A stretch of 64,000 bases of DNA, from NCBI GenBank assembly GCA_026261815.1, contig JAMPIT010000300.1:434001-498000 (forward strand), in the 5' to 3' direction. Each line of letters begins with the position of its first letter. The first letter of the stretch is position 1. Positions 47,563 to 59,896 of this stretch are shown here, piece by piece. The position numbers and the translations under genes were made by a program. This stretch comes from Monarcha castaneiventris obscurior (lineage: Eukaryota > Chordata > Aves > Passeriformes > Monarchidae). Under the pieces are notes generated by a model, which saw only the letters and a program-made list of their open reading frames with translations, made no database searches and had not been told where the DNA came from.

Positions 47563-49592
47563 CTCTTTTTTTCATATTAAAGAGTTTAGTGTTAATGGGT
47601 TTTAGTGTTACATGAAAGATTTTAAAAGAAAATAAGGTACATAAAAAGCAAAAATCAGTGCTGCTTTTTAGATTACGTACTGTAGTTTTATTTTCTCTTT
47701 CCTCATGGCTTACTGTGTTTTCATAAAGCGATGAGTTGTTCATTGATTAGATTGAAGATCATGTTTAACAGAATGGATGCTACAGCCTGACATGGGCACT
47801 TCACTGAGTGGCTTTAAGCGGCAGCTGTGAATCCTGGATAAACACAACCGTGTTTGTGGCAATTAAAATAAAGGGTCTCCTTCCCAGTGGTAGCATGCCA
47901 GGTGGAAATTCCGGGTGTGAAATCATAACATATTGATACATATAATCCGAACCTGGCGGTCTGATGGGGCAATCCAGTTTGGCAGCATTCCTGGTGCTCT
48001 CTTACAGGGAATATTCTTAGCACATTTGTAGCAGCAGCAGGCAGGATCCCTGACTGTGGGCCTATTCACCTGTTCCTCCTGTGGATGTAGTGAGTCTTTA
48101 TAACCACAGGTATTTTAGAAAGCCACTCATCTACTCTTCTGTCTTACCCAACAGATCCAGTTTTTCTCTAAGTGGGTGAAATTTGTAAGATGTTATTCCT
48201 CAACAACATGTTAAAAGGAAACTCTGGGGAATTTCTAGTGTGCTCTTTGCTGAGTGGTGATATTCCTGTGTAGTACCTGCACAGTGTTCAACAGTGCTTC
48301 GTTCCTGCCTTGTTAATGCCAAGCGTTACGTGGGATAGAGGAGTTATGCCAGAATGGTCTGGTATGAATAATGACACCCAGTGTTTCAAATCCCAAAGTT
48401 CCTTGTGTTTACCTGCCATTAGCACTGTGGGATGATCAAAAGACATAGTCAGTTATTTCCTTCCACTTTGCCATTAAAGAATCCAGTGAAGGATGCATGC
48501 ATGAAGCATTTTATCCTTGGTGTGAGGAGTAAACTTAGCAATGGAATTCATGGTAATGAAACAAGTTGTAGTCTCCCAGGACAAATTAGTTATTTTTTGT
48601 TCTGCTACTAGGGACTTAACCTCTTGTGGTTGTTTACTGCTGGAATTTCTAGTTTTCTGAAGTCGGATGTGAGCTCAGGAATATTTTGATGGATTTTGCC
48701 ACGTAGCTTTAACCTGTTCTTTTGAATTCACTAGTGGCAGCTTTGCAGTGGAGGATTGGTGGTCAAACTCAGTTCATTAACAGAAAACAGTTTGAAATAC
48801 TTGTGTCATAGCTGCCAGTAGCCACTGGCATGGACTGAAGGCTGTACGAAATAAATATTCTTCAACAAACAGGAATATTTTGAGATTTGTCAATATGACC
48901 TTCAGACTGTAGGTCCAAGTACTACTGTCACATCAGATCCTAGATCTTTTATCACCTTTCCTTTGGAAGTTAATGAATGTGGCTTTTACTGAATTCCTGT
49001 TAAACCATTTTTGAGGGGACATAGTTTTATGTAGCCAGAATATCCCCATTAATGGCTGTATTTCCTTTTTCCATTGTTATCAAAATCACAGGGAAATGAT
49101 TTATCATGAGGTGGATTCACAAAATACTTTCCCAAGGTCATGATAAAATAAGTGAAACATGAATAAAAGATGCATGTGCAAACATTGCTTTTGGATGCCG
49201 CTATGGTGAATGCACATACATGTGTCAATAGAGGGGATTTCCACATTACAACTTTTAAATGTGGATCTCTGAATGTTTTTTGGAACACTCATACTGAAAT
49301 GGCTCCTTGAATCACAGCAAACTAAAAATCAGTATTTTTACTCATGATAGAATGTGCAGTTTTTAACTATTCACCTTTGTCCAGCTCTAATGAAAAGTAT
49401 ATATCCCATTGCTGTCTGAGCCACCGAGAACTTTCAGGGTAAGTGATGATAATCTGTCAGAAATAATTAAAACCTGACTGTACAGAGCTTTCTTGCCAAC
49501 AAATTGCTATCTGTGTTTCTACTGAAACTTCAGCACCACATAAGGAAGAGATTTTCAAAGCTTTTTCAGGGGATTTGGAGGCATTTTTCTTG
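47563..49592. other. non-coding sequence, no gene accepted
   Basis: A 54-bp segment at 49385-49438 lies between a good acceptor (ATTCACCTTTGTCCAG) and donor GTAAGT with one open frame. Its required phase does not follow from the 207-bp candidate exon, so it is not annotated as an exon. Nothing else is recognised. Confidence 0.45.
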
Positions 49593-49597
49593 CACTG
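49593..49597. repeat. left target-site duplication (CACTG)
   Basis: CACTG directly precedes the solo LTR and is repeated exactly at 50220-50224. Confidence 0.85.
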
Positions 49598-50219
49598 TGT
49601 CTTGGGGTGACTCTATGATGTGTATCCTTTATCATGGCTCTATGCCAAAAAATTAGTTTTGTGCCTTTAAACTGAGCTTGAAAGGGGAGGAAAAAACAAA
49701 TGAACTTTTCAAAGCAAGTTCCTAAGGACACAGAGATAGAGACTCCTCTGTGTTCTCTGGCTGCAGGAGCATGGAGGGAGCTCCCTGCCTGTCTCTTTAG
49801 CCAGTTTTTTTGGGGTTTTTTTTTTTCCCTTCCCTTTTTCTCCGGCGTGTTTCCTAGGACTTTGGTGGGTTTTATTCTTTTTTCCCCTCTTCTGTACTGT
49901 TTCAACAACATCAGAACACATCAGGAGAACTTCTCTTCAGGCCCAGAGGGGGCCGAAGGCCACCCCCCACGGCAGCTCCGAGAAGGAGGGACCACACCTA
50001 TGAGAGGACTTGAATTTCTTCCCAGGTTTTCTCGTTATAGTGAGGGGTTTTACTATTTAGTATTATTATTCTTTTCCTGTGTGTTTGTTAATACATAGGT
50101 TTTATCTCCTTCACTTTCCTTTGAGGAATTTCTTTCCCGAACCTGGTGGGGGGAAGGGTGATCGTGACCTGACTTTATCCCAGAGGATATGTTGCTAGAT
50201 TTTGGCCAAAACCGGCACA
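49598..50219 (-). mobile_element. solo LTR (ERVL-like), 622 bp
   Basis: The element begins TGTCTTGGGG and ends CCGGCACA on the plus strand, so it has TG...CA ends, and is flanked by exact CACTG copies. On the minus strand it opens TGTGCCGGTTTTGGCC, close to the start of common avian ERVL-type LTRs, and carries AATAAA (plus 49871-49876) about 345 bp in. This supports minus orientation. No second LTR or internal sequence is present, so it arose by LTR-LTR recombination. A GC-rich CpG-containing block lies at about 49938-50000. Overlapping open frames inside it are not genes. Confidence 0.85.
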
Positions 50220-50224
50220 CACTG
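50220..50224. repeat. right target-site duplication (CACTG)
   Basis: Exact copy of 49593-49597 at the other end of the solo LTR. Confidence 0.85.
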
Positions 50225-52382
50225 TAATGGGAATTTCATAGCACATCCTTAAGCAACTTTGAAGGTTTTGCTTGAAATATATGATTTCTTTTTCATCTTT
50301 ATGATTTCTGTAATGCCACTACATTTGTAATATCCTTAACTTGTGACCAAGGCTGTTCATAAATTTACATTCCCAATTCATGTAATTTTTTATATAAACT
50401 TACAAGGTCTTCACTCTCTCCTTTAATTATTTAACAAGTAAACAAAACACCAAAACAACCACCTCACCCAAACTTGGTGCTGTATGGCAGTCATCATCTC
50501 TTCTGGCTGGTAGCAACTTATCTTTTGCAACTGCTTCCTTGGCATATTCCCAGATCTGCTGTGCAACCTGTGTGTGTGCAGGCAGAGCAGTGTTCCTGGA
50601 ATTCCTCTGTGTTGTGACTTGGAACATGCAAAGAACTTTGATTCTTTTGTGGATTATATAATAACCCTTTTCCCGGAGAATTATAAATTGGTGTCTATAA
50701 TTATTATTTGACTTCCCCTCCTAGATTGTAGGTTAAAATACACAGCCTCTTAAAATAATGCTTTAAAGTAAAAAATAATGCTTTAAAGGGGTGTTTGGTG
50801 TGCTGGCAGGACTGTATTTGTAAGCTGTCGTGGTGACACAGCCTTAGAGTAAGCCGGGGGTTCCAAGCCTGGGAAGCTGCTTTGGTGCAGCTTTTAGAAG
50901 CTGAGGTTTTATTCTTGTCTTCTTACTGAAGACAAACTATAAGCAAGTATTTGAAAGTGTACTGGATTCTTAAGATGTTTCATTTAGATTTTTCAAATTC
51001 TCCTAGCTTTTCAGAGCAGTGTTACTCTCTTTTGGGTTTGTGCTTGTGAGTAGTTCAGCTTTTTGATGCTGGTATTGTTACTGAAACTCGAAATATGCTG
51101 CCATTTCTTATTTCCACTTTTTTTGTACTTCCGTGCCCATCTCCCTTAGATGTTTTGGTGAATTTGGCATTGGTGTAGCTTTGGATGAAGCTCTTGTTTC
51201 CTGTGACTCCTCTGGAACTTCATGGTTGTTTCCTTTGACTCTGTTACATTTAGTTCATCTTTTAAATCCCTAAATCACTTGAGAGAGAAAGATACAGGGA
51301 CACTGGCACTTGGTTTAAGAGCTGTCTTGCCATGATTTCTCTGAGACCTGTAAATTTTTCTGCTCTTTCATTCCTTGGCTTCTCTTCCTTACATACTGGA
51401 AAACTGCTTTTTGTATTATGACTTTCCTCTCTAGGTCTTTAGAAGTTTTAGATACTTATAAAGTTTTGTGAATGTTTCCTAAAATATTGTATTTTATGTG
51501 TGTTTCATCTTGCCTGATACTGGCAAGGCAGAAACAGAAATGGGAATTGCTGTGATTGCCTCTGTTCACTCATGAGTACTTTCTAGCTTTTATATTATTG
51601 CTCTATCTTTCAGCATCCAAATACAGCCCTGAACTGAAAGAACAGATGTAGACAAAAGCACCCTGAATGTTGGATGAAGAGTCTTCCTTACACAGTTTTA
51701 ATTTTCTCTTCAAGCTGTCACTGTGGCTTCTTGTTTTTCTTTCAATGTCCTGTAACTGAAGAATAAAGATTTTGCTGTTTTGCAAAATAGCTTTTTTATG
51801 ATTTTGGTATTGGTGTCAAATCTGTGTAGTTCAAATTCCTTTCTATTGCTTTGTATGGTATATACTTGTTAAGGATTTAGTGCAACTATAAACACCTCCA
51901 GAACTCCCCATAGTAGGGATAAACTGTGAATTATGGACTTGTTAGAACTGGCTATTTCTTTAAAGCAATATGAACCCCTATAGCTCTTCATAGAGATTTT
52001 ATAAAGTAAATCAATGTCTGTTGGTAAATTTAAATTGAGGAATTGCTTTGGTAATTGCCTTGTTATGTGCCTTTTCCTGAGCAAATAATACAAAACATTT
52101 AGATGCTTTAAAATGTGTTATTGAGTTTATAACTTCCTGAAAAAAAATAGTTTATGTGTTGTATACATTCCTTTCCCTGTGAATACGTAAAAATCAGTAA
52201 TGATTTTAAGGTGTTTAATATCTCTTCCTCAGGTTCTCTACTCCCAAAACTGAAATCCTACTGCATCACGGTACAAATAGCTGGTGCTGATGGTATCTCT
52301 TACATCATGGTCTGCCATCAATGGATGGGACAGCTGAAAGCGAGAATCCCTGTGCATGTTCCACAGACAGGGAACTGAGCTG
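50225..52382. other. non-coding sequence, no gene seen
   Basis: AT-rich sequence containing a local repeat of AAAATAATGCTTTAAAG at about 50752-50788. No exon or transposon recognised. Confidence 0.5.
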
Positions 52383-52588
52383 TACAAAGCTGGACTGACC
52401 CGTTGGACCAAGAGTTTGAGGCACCCTGGGCAGTGGTCACAGCACCACCCTGGCAGAGTTCAAGGAGTGCTTGGACAATGCTCTCCATCACATGATGTGA
52501 ATTTTGGGGATGTTCTGTGCAGGGCTGAGAGTCGGACTCGATGATCCTTGTGGCCCCTTTCCAACTCAGCATATTCTGTGATTCTGGG
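52383..52588 (+). mobile_element. CR1 LINE, 3' end fragment
   Basis: Recognised by GACCCGTTGGACCAAGAG, CAGTGGTCACAGCACCA, GAGTTCAAGGAGTGCTTGGA, TTCTGTGCAGGGCTGAGAGT, GGACTCGATGATCCTTGTGG and the terminal ATATTCTGTGATTCTG. It is a different CR1 subfamily from the copy at 24.5 kb, 5'-truncated and non-coding. Confidence 0.92.
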
Positions 52589-52697
52589 AATTTGATGTTA
52601 TGGTCAGGAATTGGTGCTTGGGCTTCCAAGCCAGGAAATCATGGAGAAGTTTTATTTGAAAGGGCTGGTATCCAAATGCAGGGTGTCAGAGAATGGA

Positions 52698-52980
52698 CCA
52701 GGCTCTGCTCAGTGGTGCCAAAAATAGGGCAAGAGGCAATAGCCACAAACTGATTCCCGGAAGTTCCCCCTGCACAGGGGGCAGAACTCCTGCCCTGGGC
52801 AGTGCCCAGCCCTGAACAGACTGTGCAGAGAGGCTGTGCAGGGTCCCTCCCTGGGGCTGTTGCAGAGCTGTGTGGGCACACTGCTGTGCCCTGTGCTCTG
52901 GGATGGCCCTGCTGGGGCATGGAAGTGGCCCATGGGAGACCCTATGGGCCCTTCAGCCTGATCCAGTCTAGGGTTCTATA
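52698..52980 (+). mobile_element. CR1 LINE, 3' region fragment
   Basis: The order GGCTCTGCTCAGTGGTGCCA, AGGGCAAGAGGCAATAGCCA, GGAAGTTCCCCCTG, CAGAGAGGCTGTGCAGGGTC, CTGGGATGGCCCTGCTGGGG and a GATCCAGTCTAGGGTTCTATA end matches the last part of CR1 ORF2 and 3' UTR. It lies about 110 bp downstream of another CR1 tail in the same orientation and is a separate subfamily. Coding content is decayed. Confidence 0.85.
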
Positions 52981-53830
52981 ACCTCACTTGAAAAAAAATT
53001 ACATTCCTCCACTTTCCTGGCTTCATTTTGCCCCTTTCATCTGAAGGCCAATGCCACCTCCTCACCTCCTGTTGAGTCGAGCAGGTGAATACACAAGGTC
53101 CCATGCCAGGTCCCTTGGGGTCTGCACTGTCTCACGCGCAGCACAGAAGCTCTCTGGGGTTCTGGCCCTGCTCCATGTCTCACCCTTGACCTGCGGAAGG
53201 CAGTGGAGCTGCTACACTTCACCCAAAGGCTGACTTTGAGCTTGCTGTCAGCAGTGGTGAGTGGTTTGATGAGGTGTTCCCAGAGGGTTGGTCATAGGAC
53301 TGGTGTTATCCTATAGCATTGGTTGTTAATCAGAGTGTGTTTCTTAAATGTCTGAGCAGGGCTGCAGTTGGGAAATGCAGTATCTCAAGCTCAGTTAAGT
53401 GTTTGGTGTGGGGAAGAGGAGAATTACGGATTTGTACAAGAACTGCAGGGTAGAGTGTCTCTGGGAATTGGGTACATCAGTAGCTCTCTGAACTGGCCCA
53501 TAGTTTGTCTGTGCCCCTTTACTCCTACGGAATTTTTCCTAGGGATTTTATAGTAATTTGCTTTAATTTTGTGAAGAGTTAGGCAGGTAAATACTACACA
53601 ATTTAAGTGGACAGACACGATGATGAAAAATGAGTAAGATATATAAGTAAGGGTAAGCTTCAGATAATCTATTTCATTATGACAGATGACAGATTTTTTT
53701 AAAAAATTAATCAATTTGTCACAATGTTGCAGAAAAGTTTGGATCCCTTTGCTCAGGAAAATGATGTGACTTTTTTGTAGCATTTTCTGTCTCATAAATG
53801 AGAAGTTCACAGAAATACCTTTGTAATATA
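52981..53830. other. non-coding sequence, no gene seen
   Basis: The minus-strand frame of 128 codons overlapping 53424-53810 starts at GTG, is AT-biased and has no recognisable domain. It is treated as chance. Confidence 0.5.
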
Positions 53831-53943
53831 ATCACAGAACCACAGAGTGGTTTGATTTGGAAAGGAACCTTAAAGATCATCTTGTTCCACTCCCCTGCCA
53901 TGGGCAGGGACACCTTCCACTATCCCAGGGTGCTCCAAGTCCC
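53831..53943 (-). mobile_element. CR1 LINE, 3' end fragment (reverse)
   Basis: It reads as the reverse complement of a CR1 tail: ATCACAGAACCACAGAGTGG, TTGGAAAGGAACCTTAAAGA, ATCTTGTTCCACTCCCCTGC and ATGGGCAGGGACACCTTCCA. 5'-truncated to about 113 bp. Confidence 0.92.
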
Positions 53944-56900
53944 GTGGGTATGGCACAACATATTATTAGAAAATAATAATGCAAAAATTAATATGAGACT
54001 TTTGTTCTTTTGCATGTCACATATTTAAACAAATTGGGATATGAATATTGATTCATTTTGGTTTATCTTTCTCTATGCATAGTTTTAAAAAGTGTGCTTA
54101 TTTCTACCTGCTTCTTGCCAACAAAAGAGAATAGTAACTATTTGCTTATGGTCATTCCTAAACTTCTTGAAGTCAATACCATTGATGAGTTCAACAATAT
54201 TGAGAACAGGATTGATTCTTCAGGCAGCTGAGAAGAGGATTGGTTCTTCTTGGAGGATGAGGCAACTCAGATATGCAGCATGTGTTGGATCTCAAACACA
54301 AGCCTCTTAAAGTGTCCTGTCATTGCCTGATTCTGAGCTCCTCAAGGTGTCACTGATAAAGCAGCCATGACTTTACATGTGGATTTTCACCTGGGTTCAG
54401 ATATTTGTGTGAAATTCTTGCCCAGTCATGGATGCTAACTTGCTGTCTGTTGCAAACCTTCTGTAGGTTATTCTAATTAATATTCACTTACCATAAGTTG
54501 CAGAAGAATGTTTGTTCTTGAAATTTTCAGTCAGTCAAGCAAGAAGGTTGAAAAAAAGCCCTTAGTAGCAGTGTTTGATATGACACAATATTTAAAGGTA
54601 TATGACAGATAATAAACCACCAGGGCTCATGAAAGCAACTTTTCAGTAATTTTCTAGAGGGGGTTGTTACACAAACAGAGGGGAAGGCACCTGGATGTGA
54701 CAATTGGTATCATTTTATTTCTCCATAGAACTCTAATATTGTAAGAATAATTTTAATATATTTCCTTGGGTTGAAAGATGAGTGCGGGCTTTCACATTCC
54801 ATAAGTGAATTTTGTTTAATGAAAACCATACAAGGTGTACTCCTATATGCTGACTTGAAATGCCATTAAGCAGCTAACTTGATATTTTAAATATGCATGT
54901 GTTTATTTTCTCATGGCATCACAGAAATCAGACTGGAAAGGACTTGAAACATTGCTAAGGAATTCAACAAAAACAAAATGAGAGACATTTATTTCATTAA
55001 CAAGATTTATGAAGGAACTAATGAGCTCTCTCCTCCTTTCTACTAGATACTTATTGCTTCTGTAGGATTCAAACCACTTTCAGAATCCCCATGAAATGTA
55101 ACACAGGCACCTGACTGCTTGCCCAGTTACTCCTGGCAGTGTGTTTGCTGACAGAACCAGCCTGGCATTGCTGCTACACCCGGCACACATTCAGCATTTC
55201 CTGTTGTCTTCTGGAGGCTTGCAGAGGTGTGTATTCCCATGGCAGCTCCCCAAAAGTAGGGTCAGGATGCACTCTTGGTGCAAATAATACTTTCCAAGGC
55301 TGAGAAGTCTGCATAGCTTTCAGATTACTCCTGGTATATTTGCAATAAATGAGTTTCTGCATATGAAAAGGATGTAGTAATATCAGGACCTAGAAAGGAT
55401 GAAAAAGTAGATATTTAATAACCTAAGTTCTCTTGAAGATTAGCATTGTGATGAAATTGTGGGGTTTTTCTTTGCAGAAACTTGCTAACTGTTGCCAGAG
55501 TGGTTTTAGACCCCTCTGCATGCTCAGGATCTAGAGCAGCACTGTCCTCATAAATAAACTTCTTTACCAGCAGAGTGAAGTGTTGAAAGACCAGCAAAAA
55601 GAGAGATCAGCTGAAAACACAAATACCCCAAATGTATTCCATTCTAATGATTCCAACAGGAGCTCTGAGAATGGTGGCTCTGTTGCTTAGAGGGGTGGGC
55701 TTGTACCAAGCAGCTTTAATGCTGCTCCACTTCACCGTGAGCTTGTAGTTAAGTTTAAAATTGTGTTCCCTGGCAAACCATAAAAGATTTCAAAAGTATT
55801 AGACACCCACTTTTGTGCTGGAATTTAATATGCAACTTTTTATTGGAAAATAATCGTCCTTGTCTGGCGAAATCCACCATGCAATATTTCTGTTAGTAGG
55901 CATAATGCAATAAAGACAGGGAGGGCTATTTATCACTACAAATTTTGAGGATTTCAGGATTCTTTTTATTATTTTAATATATTTCTTTGGTATTAAATCA
56001 GAAAAATGATAAATTACACCTGTCTAGGCTGTTTTTCCTTTTTCCCAGAAAATGATGTACAACCTAATTTCACTGGTCATTTTGGCTTTTAAAGATATGT
56101 ATTTTTTTCCTATTAAAAACTCTACCAATAGGGTTTTTTTTAATAATAATACTGAAGTACTTTTTATTTCAAACATATGAAGTAGTTTATAATTACTTCC
56201 TGGCATTGCAAACTTTGGCCTTTTCACAATATATTAGGAGGTTTTTTTAAAGGCATTAAGTATATATTGCTTTGAAAGAAATAATGTATTGTTAAGATGC
56301 TAGATCCAGTGGATCAATTTTCAGTATTTGAAATAGATTAAATTGTGGCTAGCCTGAAAGGTTAAAATAAAAATTTATTTCATTTCAGTACTTTCCTGTT
56401 CACTGATCAGCTTTTACACAGTCTTAGAAATTGGTGGTTTTCTTTTTTTACGTGTATTATCATATTTTTCTAAAGGATGACGTAGAATTAAAAGCAAACC
56501 ATAATTTCAGCAACTGCACTACATAACAGGAAAAAAATGAGAAAAACCACAAGAAGGTATCGACAACAAAGACAACAAATGATTGGGGTTGGTATCATGG
56601 TTTACATTACTTTCGCAATTATTCCAGGTTTGCATATTTCAAAATATATTAGTCCAATTTGATTTCAAAGCTCAGTTATTTGAATTATAAATCATTATGT
56701 CCCTCCTAGCTGATCAGTTGTGAAATACCTTTGAATTCATTTGCATAATGGAATATGTTAGTCATTCCTTTATGTTTGTGAAGCCATAGTGCTCTCTCAT
56801 ACATGTTTAGTTCTTTCTAATAATTAACTTTTCCACTGTACCTTTTTGTAGCAAAATAGCTGCAGTTTTATTATTATTTTGTATGGTAACTTGGGGTAAA

Positions 56901-57590
56901 ATAATTTTAGTCTCTCAAATATTCTCAGTCCCTGTCTTTGTTAGCCTAATGTTATTAAAGGCTCTGCCTTGTAATTGGAGGGGAACCAACTATATAGCTT
57001 TGCAATGTAAAACCAGGTAATCCCATGCTGGATGTTACAGATTTACAGAGAAACAACTCTTAAAACTAAATTAGGAGATTTTTCCAATAGCAGGCAGCTA
57101 TAAAACCTATTCTTACAGTGTTACCTTTCAAAAATAGTTTAATCCACTTAAAATGAAAAGGAAAATTGTGTATTCTTATAAAAGTTATCAAACTCTTTAG
57201 TCAATGATGTGCAGGGATGGCAGAGTGAAGCCAGCACTCAGAAAAACCCCAGTAGCAGCAGTAAGTGTGATGGGTGTTTGAGAATATCTGTGTGTTCAGG
57301 ATGTTCTGGGACATAAAAGCCTTGCTGAAGTCAAGGTAAACAACATCCACTGCTCTATTTTAACTTTGGTGAAGTGTTTGACGTGGCTTAGTATGGATGT
57401 GGTGTATTTTTATAATAAAAAATAAACTTGTAACTGAAATAAGTGAGATTTTTGATGGGTCTGGAAGATCTCAGGAGTCCCTGAGGCTGTCACTGCTAGG
57501 TGCCACTCAGCTCCAGTGCAGGCACGGGCAAAACCACTTTATTTACATGCTGATGATGTGGGTTTATCTGGGGAACAAAACATCAGGAAG
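53944..57590. other. non-coding sequence with one weak CR1 relic
   Basis: At 54917-54962 the text TCACAGAAATCAGACTGGAAAG and the following GAATTCAAC may be the decayed reverse tail of a further CR1. Otherwise the sequence is AT-rich and non-repetitive, with no exon recognised. Confidence 0.45.
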
Positions 57591-57717
57591 CCTTTGGACA
57601 ATCTCTGGGGCACATGGTGTGACCCTTGGGGATGGTTCTGTGCAGGGCTGGGAGTTGGACTCGATCCTTGTGGGTCCCTTTCAGTGCAGTTTATTCTGTG
57701 ATTCTGTGATTATGTGA
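57591..57717 (+). mobile_element. CR1 LINE, 3' end fragment
   Basis: TTTGGACAATCTCTGGGGCA, CACATGGTGTGACCCTTGGG, TTCTGTGCAGGGCTGGGAGT and a TTATTCTGTGATTCTGTGAT end identify a CR1 tail of the same kind as 52383-52588. The GATGAT step in the GGACTCGATGATCC motif is partly deleted here. Weaker similarity may extend left to about 57510. Confidence 0.88.
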
Positions 57718-58873
57718 AACTTTCTGTTTAATTATAAAAGTCATTTAGTTCATGGGTGTCTTTTGTGACTAGACTATATGCCATGAAAAGTAATTGCTTT
57801 AATTAATAACAGGTTACGGTCTGTAATGTTCTAAGGAATCTCTCTATTTTATATATTTCTAGATTAAATTCAGATATTATTTCAATGTACATTTGTTGTT
57901 GTTGCAGTTAGGATTTTTTTCCTCACTAAATGTTCCTGAAAGTTTGTACAACCTGCCCACAATGCTGCAAGGCTGGTTTTTCCTTAACATTTGCTACTTA
58001 TAATCTCCTGAAAAAGCTTGTGAAAACAGGCTGTGAAATTCATGCTTCAGAATCACACAGTAAGTTTTCTTACTAAGTTAAAAAAAAGTGTGCGGTAAAT
58101 TTTGTGGAACGCTTAACTTTTCACCTCCCGGTCCCTGCGGTGCCTCGTGTGCTGCTGGGCATTCCTAAACCAATCCAACAGCAGCTGAGCGGAACAGGAA
58201 ATATCTTACAGTCGGTATTTAAATCACTGCCCATCAACTTCTGACATTTGTGGCATTGACACCAACACTGCATTTGGTGCCTTCTGATGAAGAAATACGC
58301 AAAAGGAGTTGATTTTTGTATTAACTCTTAAGGGTTTACAACATTAAGTGCCCAAGTAAGTGTTCTGCCAGAAGCTTTTTATTTCAGTTTTCCATGCAAG
58401 CTTCCAGTACACAAAGATTCACTGAGTTTTAATAAACAGGTAGAAGTTGTGTTTTAGGAACTGAGTTTTAAAAGGAAGGTGTACATGAGCCATCCTTTCT
58501 GTGTGCTTGTGCAAGCATTAAATCACAGTGTTCTTACCTTGTGAGTCAAAATATACTTTAAACTGTGAAAACTGGAATTTTAATATGAAAAAAGCATTGC
58601 ACAGTTGTGTTCTCTGGGGTTTTTTTGGTTGTTTTTTTTTTTTTAATTAAATGAAGAGCTTTATATAAAATCATTTTATATGAATGATAAATAATTTATG
58701 CGGAAACAAAATTAGGATGAATTTTTACTGGTGGGAATTGCTTTAAGTAATTGATGTAGAAACATATTTGGAGATCAACTGAATAGAGTAAATTGAGAAT
58801 ATTTACATTTTAAGCTGTATGCCTTGCCATGACTGGCAAAATTTGTTTTTAGTAGGAAAGAACAGTAATACAT
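57718..58873. other. non-coding sequence, no gene seen
   Basis: AT-rich sequence with a T13 run at 58632-58644 and a small GC-rich island-like spot near 58120-58190. Nothing coding is recognised. Confidence 0.5.
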
Positions 58874-59026
58874 GGATGCCCTATCCCTGTAAGGCCAGGC
58901 TGGACAGGGCTTGGAACAGCTTGGGATAGTTGAAGGTGGCACTGCCCATGGCAGAGGAGTGGAATGAGTTGATCTTTGAGGTCCCTCCCAATCCAAACCA
59001 GTGTGTGATTTTATGATTCCATGATA
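58874..59026 (+). mobile_element. CR1 LINE, 3' end fragment
   Basis: The order GGATGCCCTATCCCTG, GGCCAGGCTGGACAGGGCTT, GATAGTTGAAGGTGGCACTG, CCCATGGCAGAGGAGTGGAA, TTTGAGGTCCCTCCCAA and a GTGATTTTATGATTCCATGA end is a typical CR1 3' terminus. It is 5'-truncated to about 150 bp and non-coding. Confidence 0.92.
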
Positions 59027-59782
59027 CTGATGTTTGCTTCAAAATGCACTTTGGTTTGTGTTGAGTTACTTAAGCCTCATATGAATATAATTAGATTTTA
59101 AATTCTTCACATGTCCCAGGTTGTGTTTTTAATATTTTTGTGGCATTAAGAATTGCATCATTTTGTCCAAGATTCTTAGTCCCAGATGTTTTAAGTATAC
59201 AGGAACCAAAAGTAATAGAACAACACTGGTAAAAGTTATGTTTAAATAAAAGTTTTTACTAAAATGAATAAATTTTAGTTGCTTCTTTTTCTGCTCTACC
59301 AAAAGAAGTAGATCTAAGCTGTAAGAAATCACTTCAGGAGCTCTTGAGCATGGTTTGTCAGTGTCCTGAACTTGCAGTCCTGCTCAGGGTCAAACCTCCC
59401 CTGGGAGCCAGGTCTGAGACACTGTTAATTGCTGAAAGCCACACACAGCTCTGCCACAGCTGACAAGGGAGACATCCCTTCTTTCACAGGGCATCAGGAT
59501 GTGTTTGTGTCGGTTGAATTATAGAAAATGAACAAGTTACCATGGGAGGTTTCTTTAGGACAGTTTCTTCCTTTCCTTGTTAATACTGTGCAGTTCAGGT
59601 GATGGATCTTGATTGTTCAAGAGTGGAAGAGAAACATATAGGCAGTAATTTGGGTTGCTTTTCTAAAACTTACACATTATTTTATTAACATGGCAATACT
59701 GTAGAGGTTCCTAATTGTATAATCTTTCTTCACTGCCTACACTGAAATTCAAAACAGACCTAGCACATAACATTTCCCTTAC
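59027..59782. other. non-coding sequence, no gene seen
   Basis: AT-rich sequence without recognised features. Confidence 0.5.
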
Positions 59783-59896
59783 CTGATTTCCAGAAATAGC
59801 GGTTTGTCATTGAAGTGTTGGTCACAATCAACACTGGACATTCTGGTAGTTCTTTGGTCTTCCTGGCTTTTTGAAAAAATATGCTTGAGATTCTTC
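59783..59896 (-). other. weak candidate exon (114 bp), minus strand
   Basis: Reading the minus strand, an acceptor GGACCCTTCCCCAG precedes 59896 and a CAG|GTAAGG donor follows 59783. The 114 bp (a multiple of three) are open in two of three frames. No protein family is recognised, and either splice site alone is common by chance. Confidence 0.15.

Noticed and set aside
49385..49438. 54-bp segment with good acceptor and GTAAGT donor
   Set aside because: Its only open frame needs an upstream phase that the 207-bp candidate exon does not provide; short enough to be chance.
53424..53810. 128-codon minus-strand frame
   Set aside because: Starts at GTG, AT-biased, no domain; length is within chance for the window.
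54917..54962. Reverse CR1 tail relic
   Set aside because: Only a short imperfect match (TCACAGAAATCAGACTGGAAAG); mentioned in the regional entry but too weak to annotate separately.
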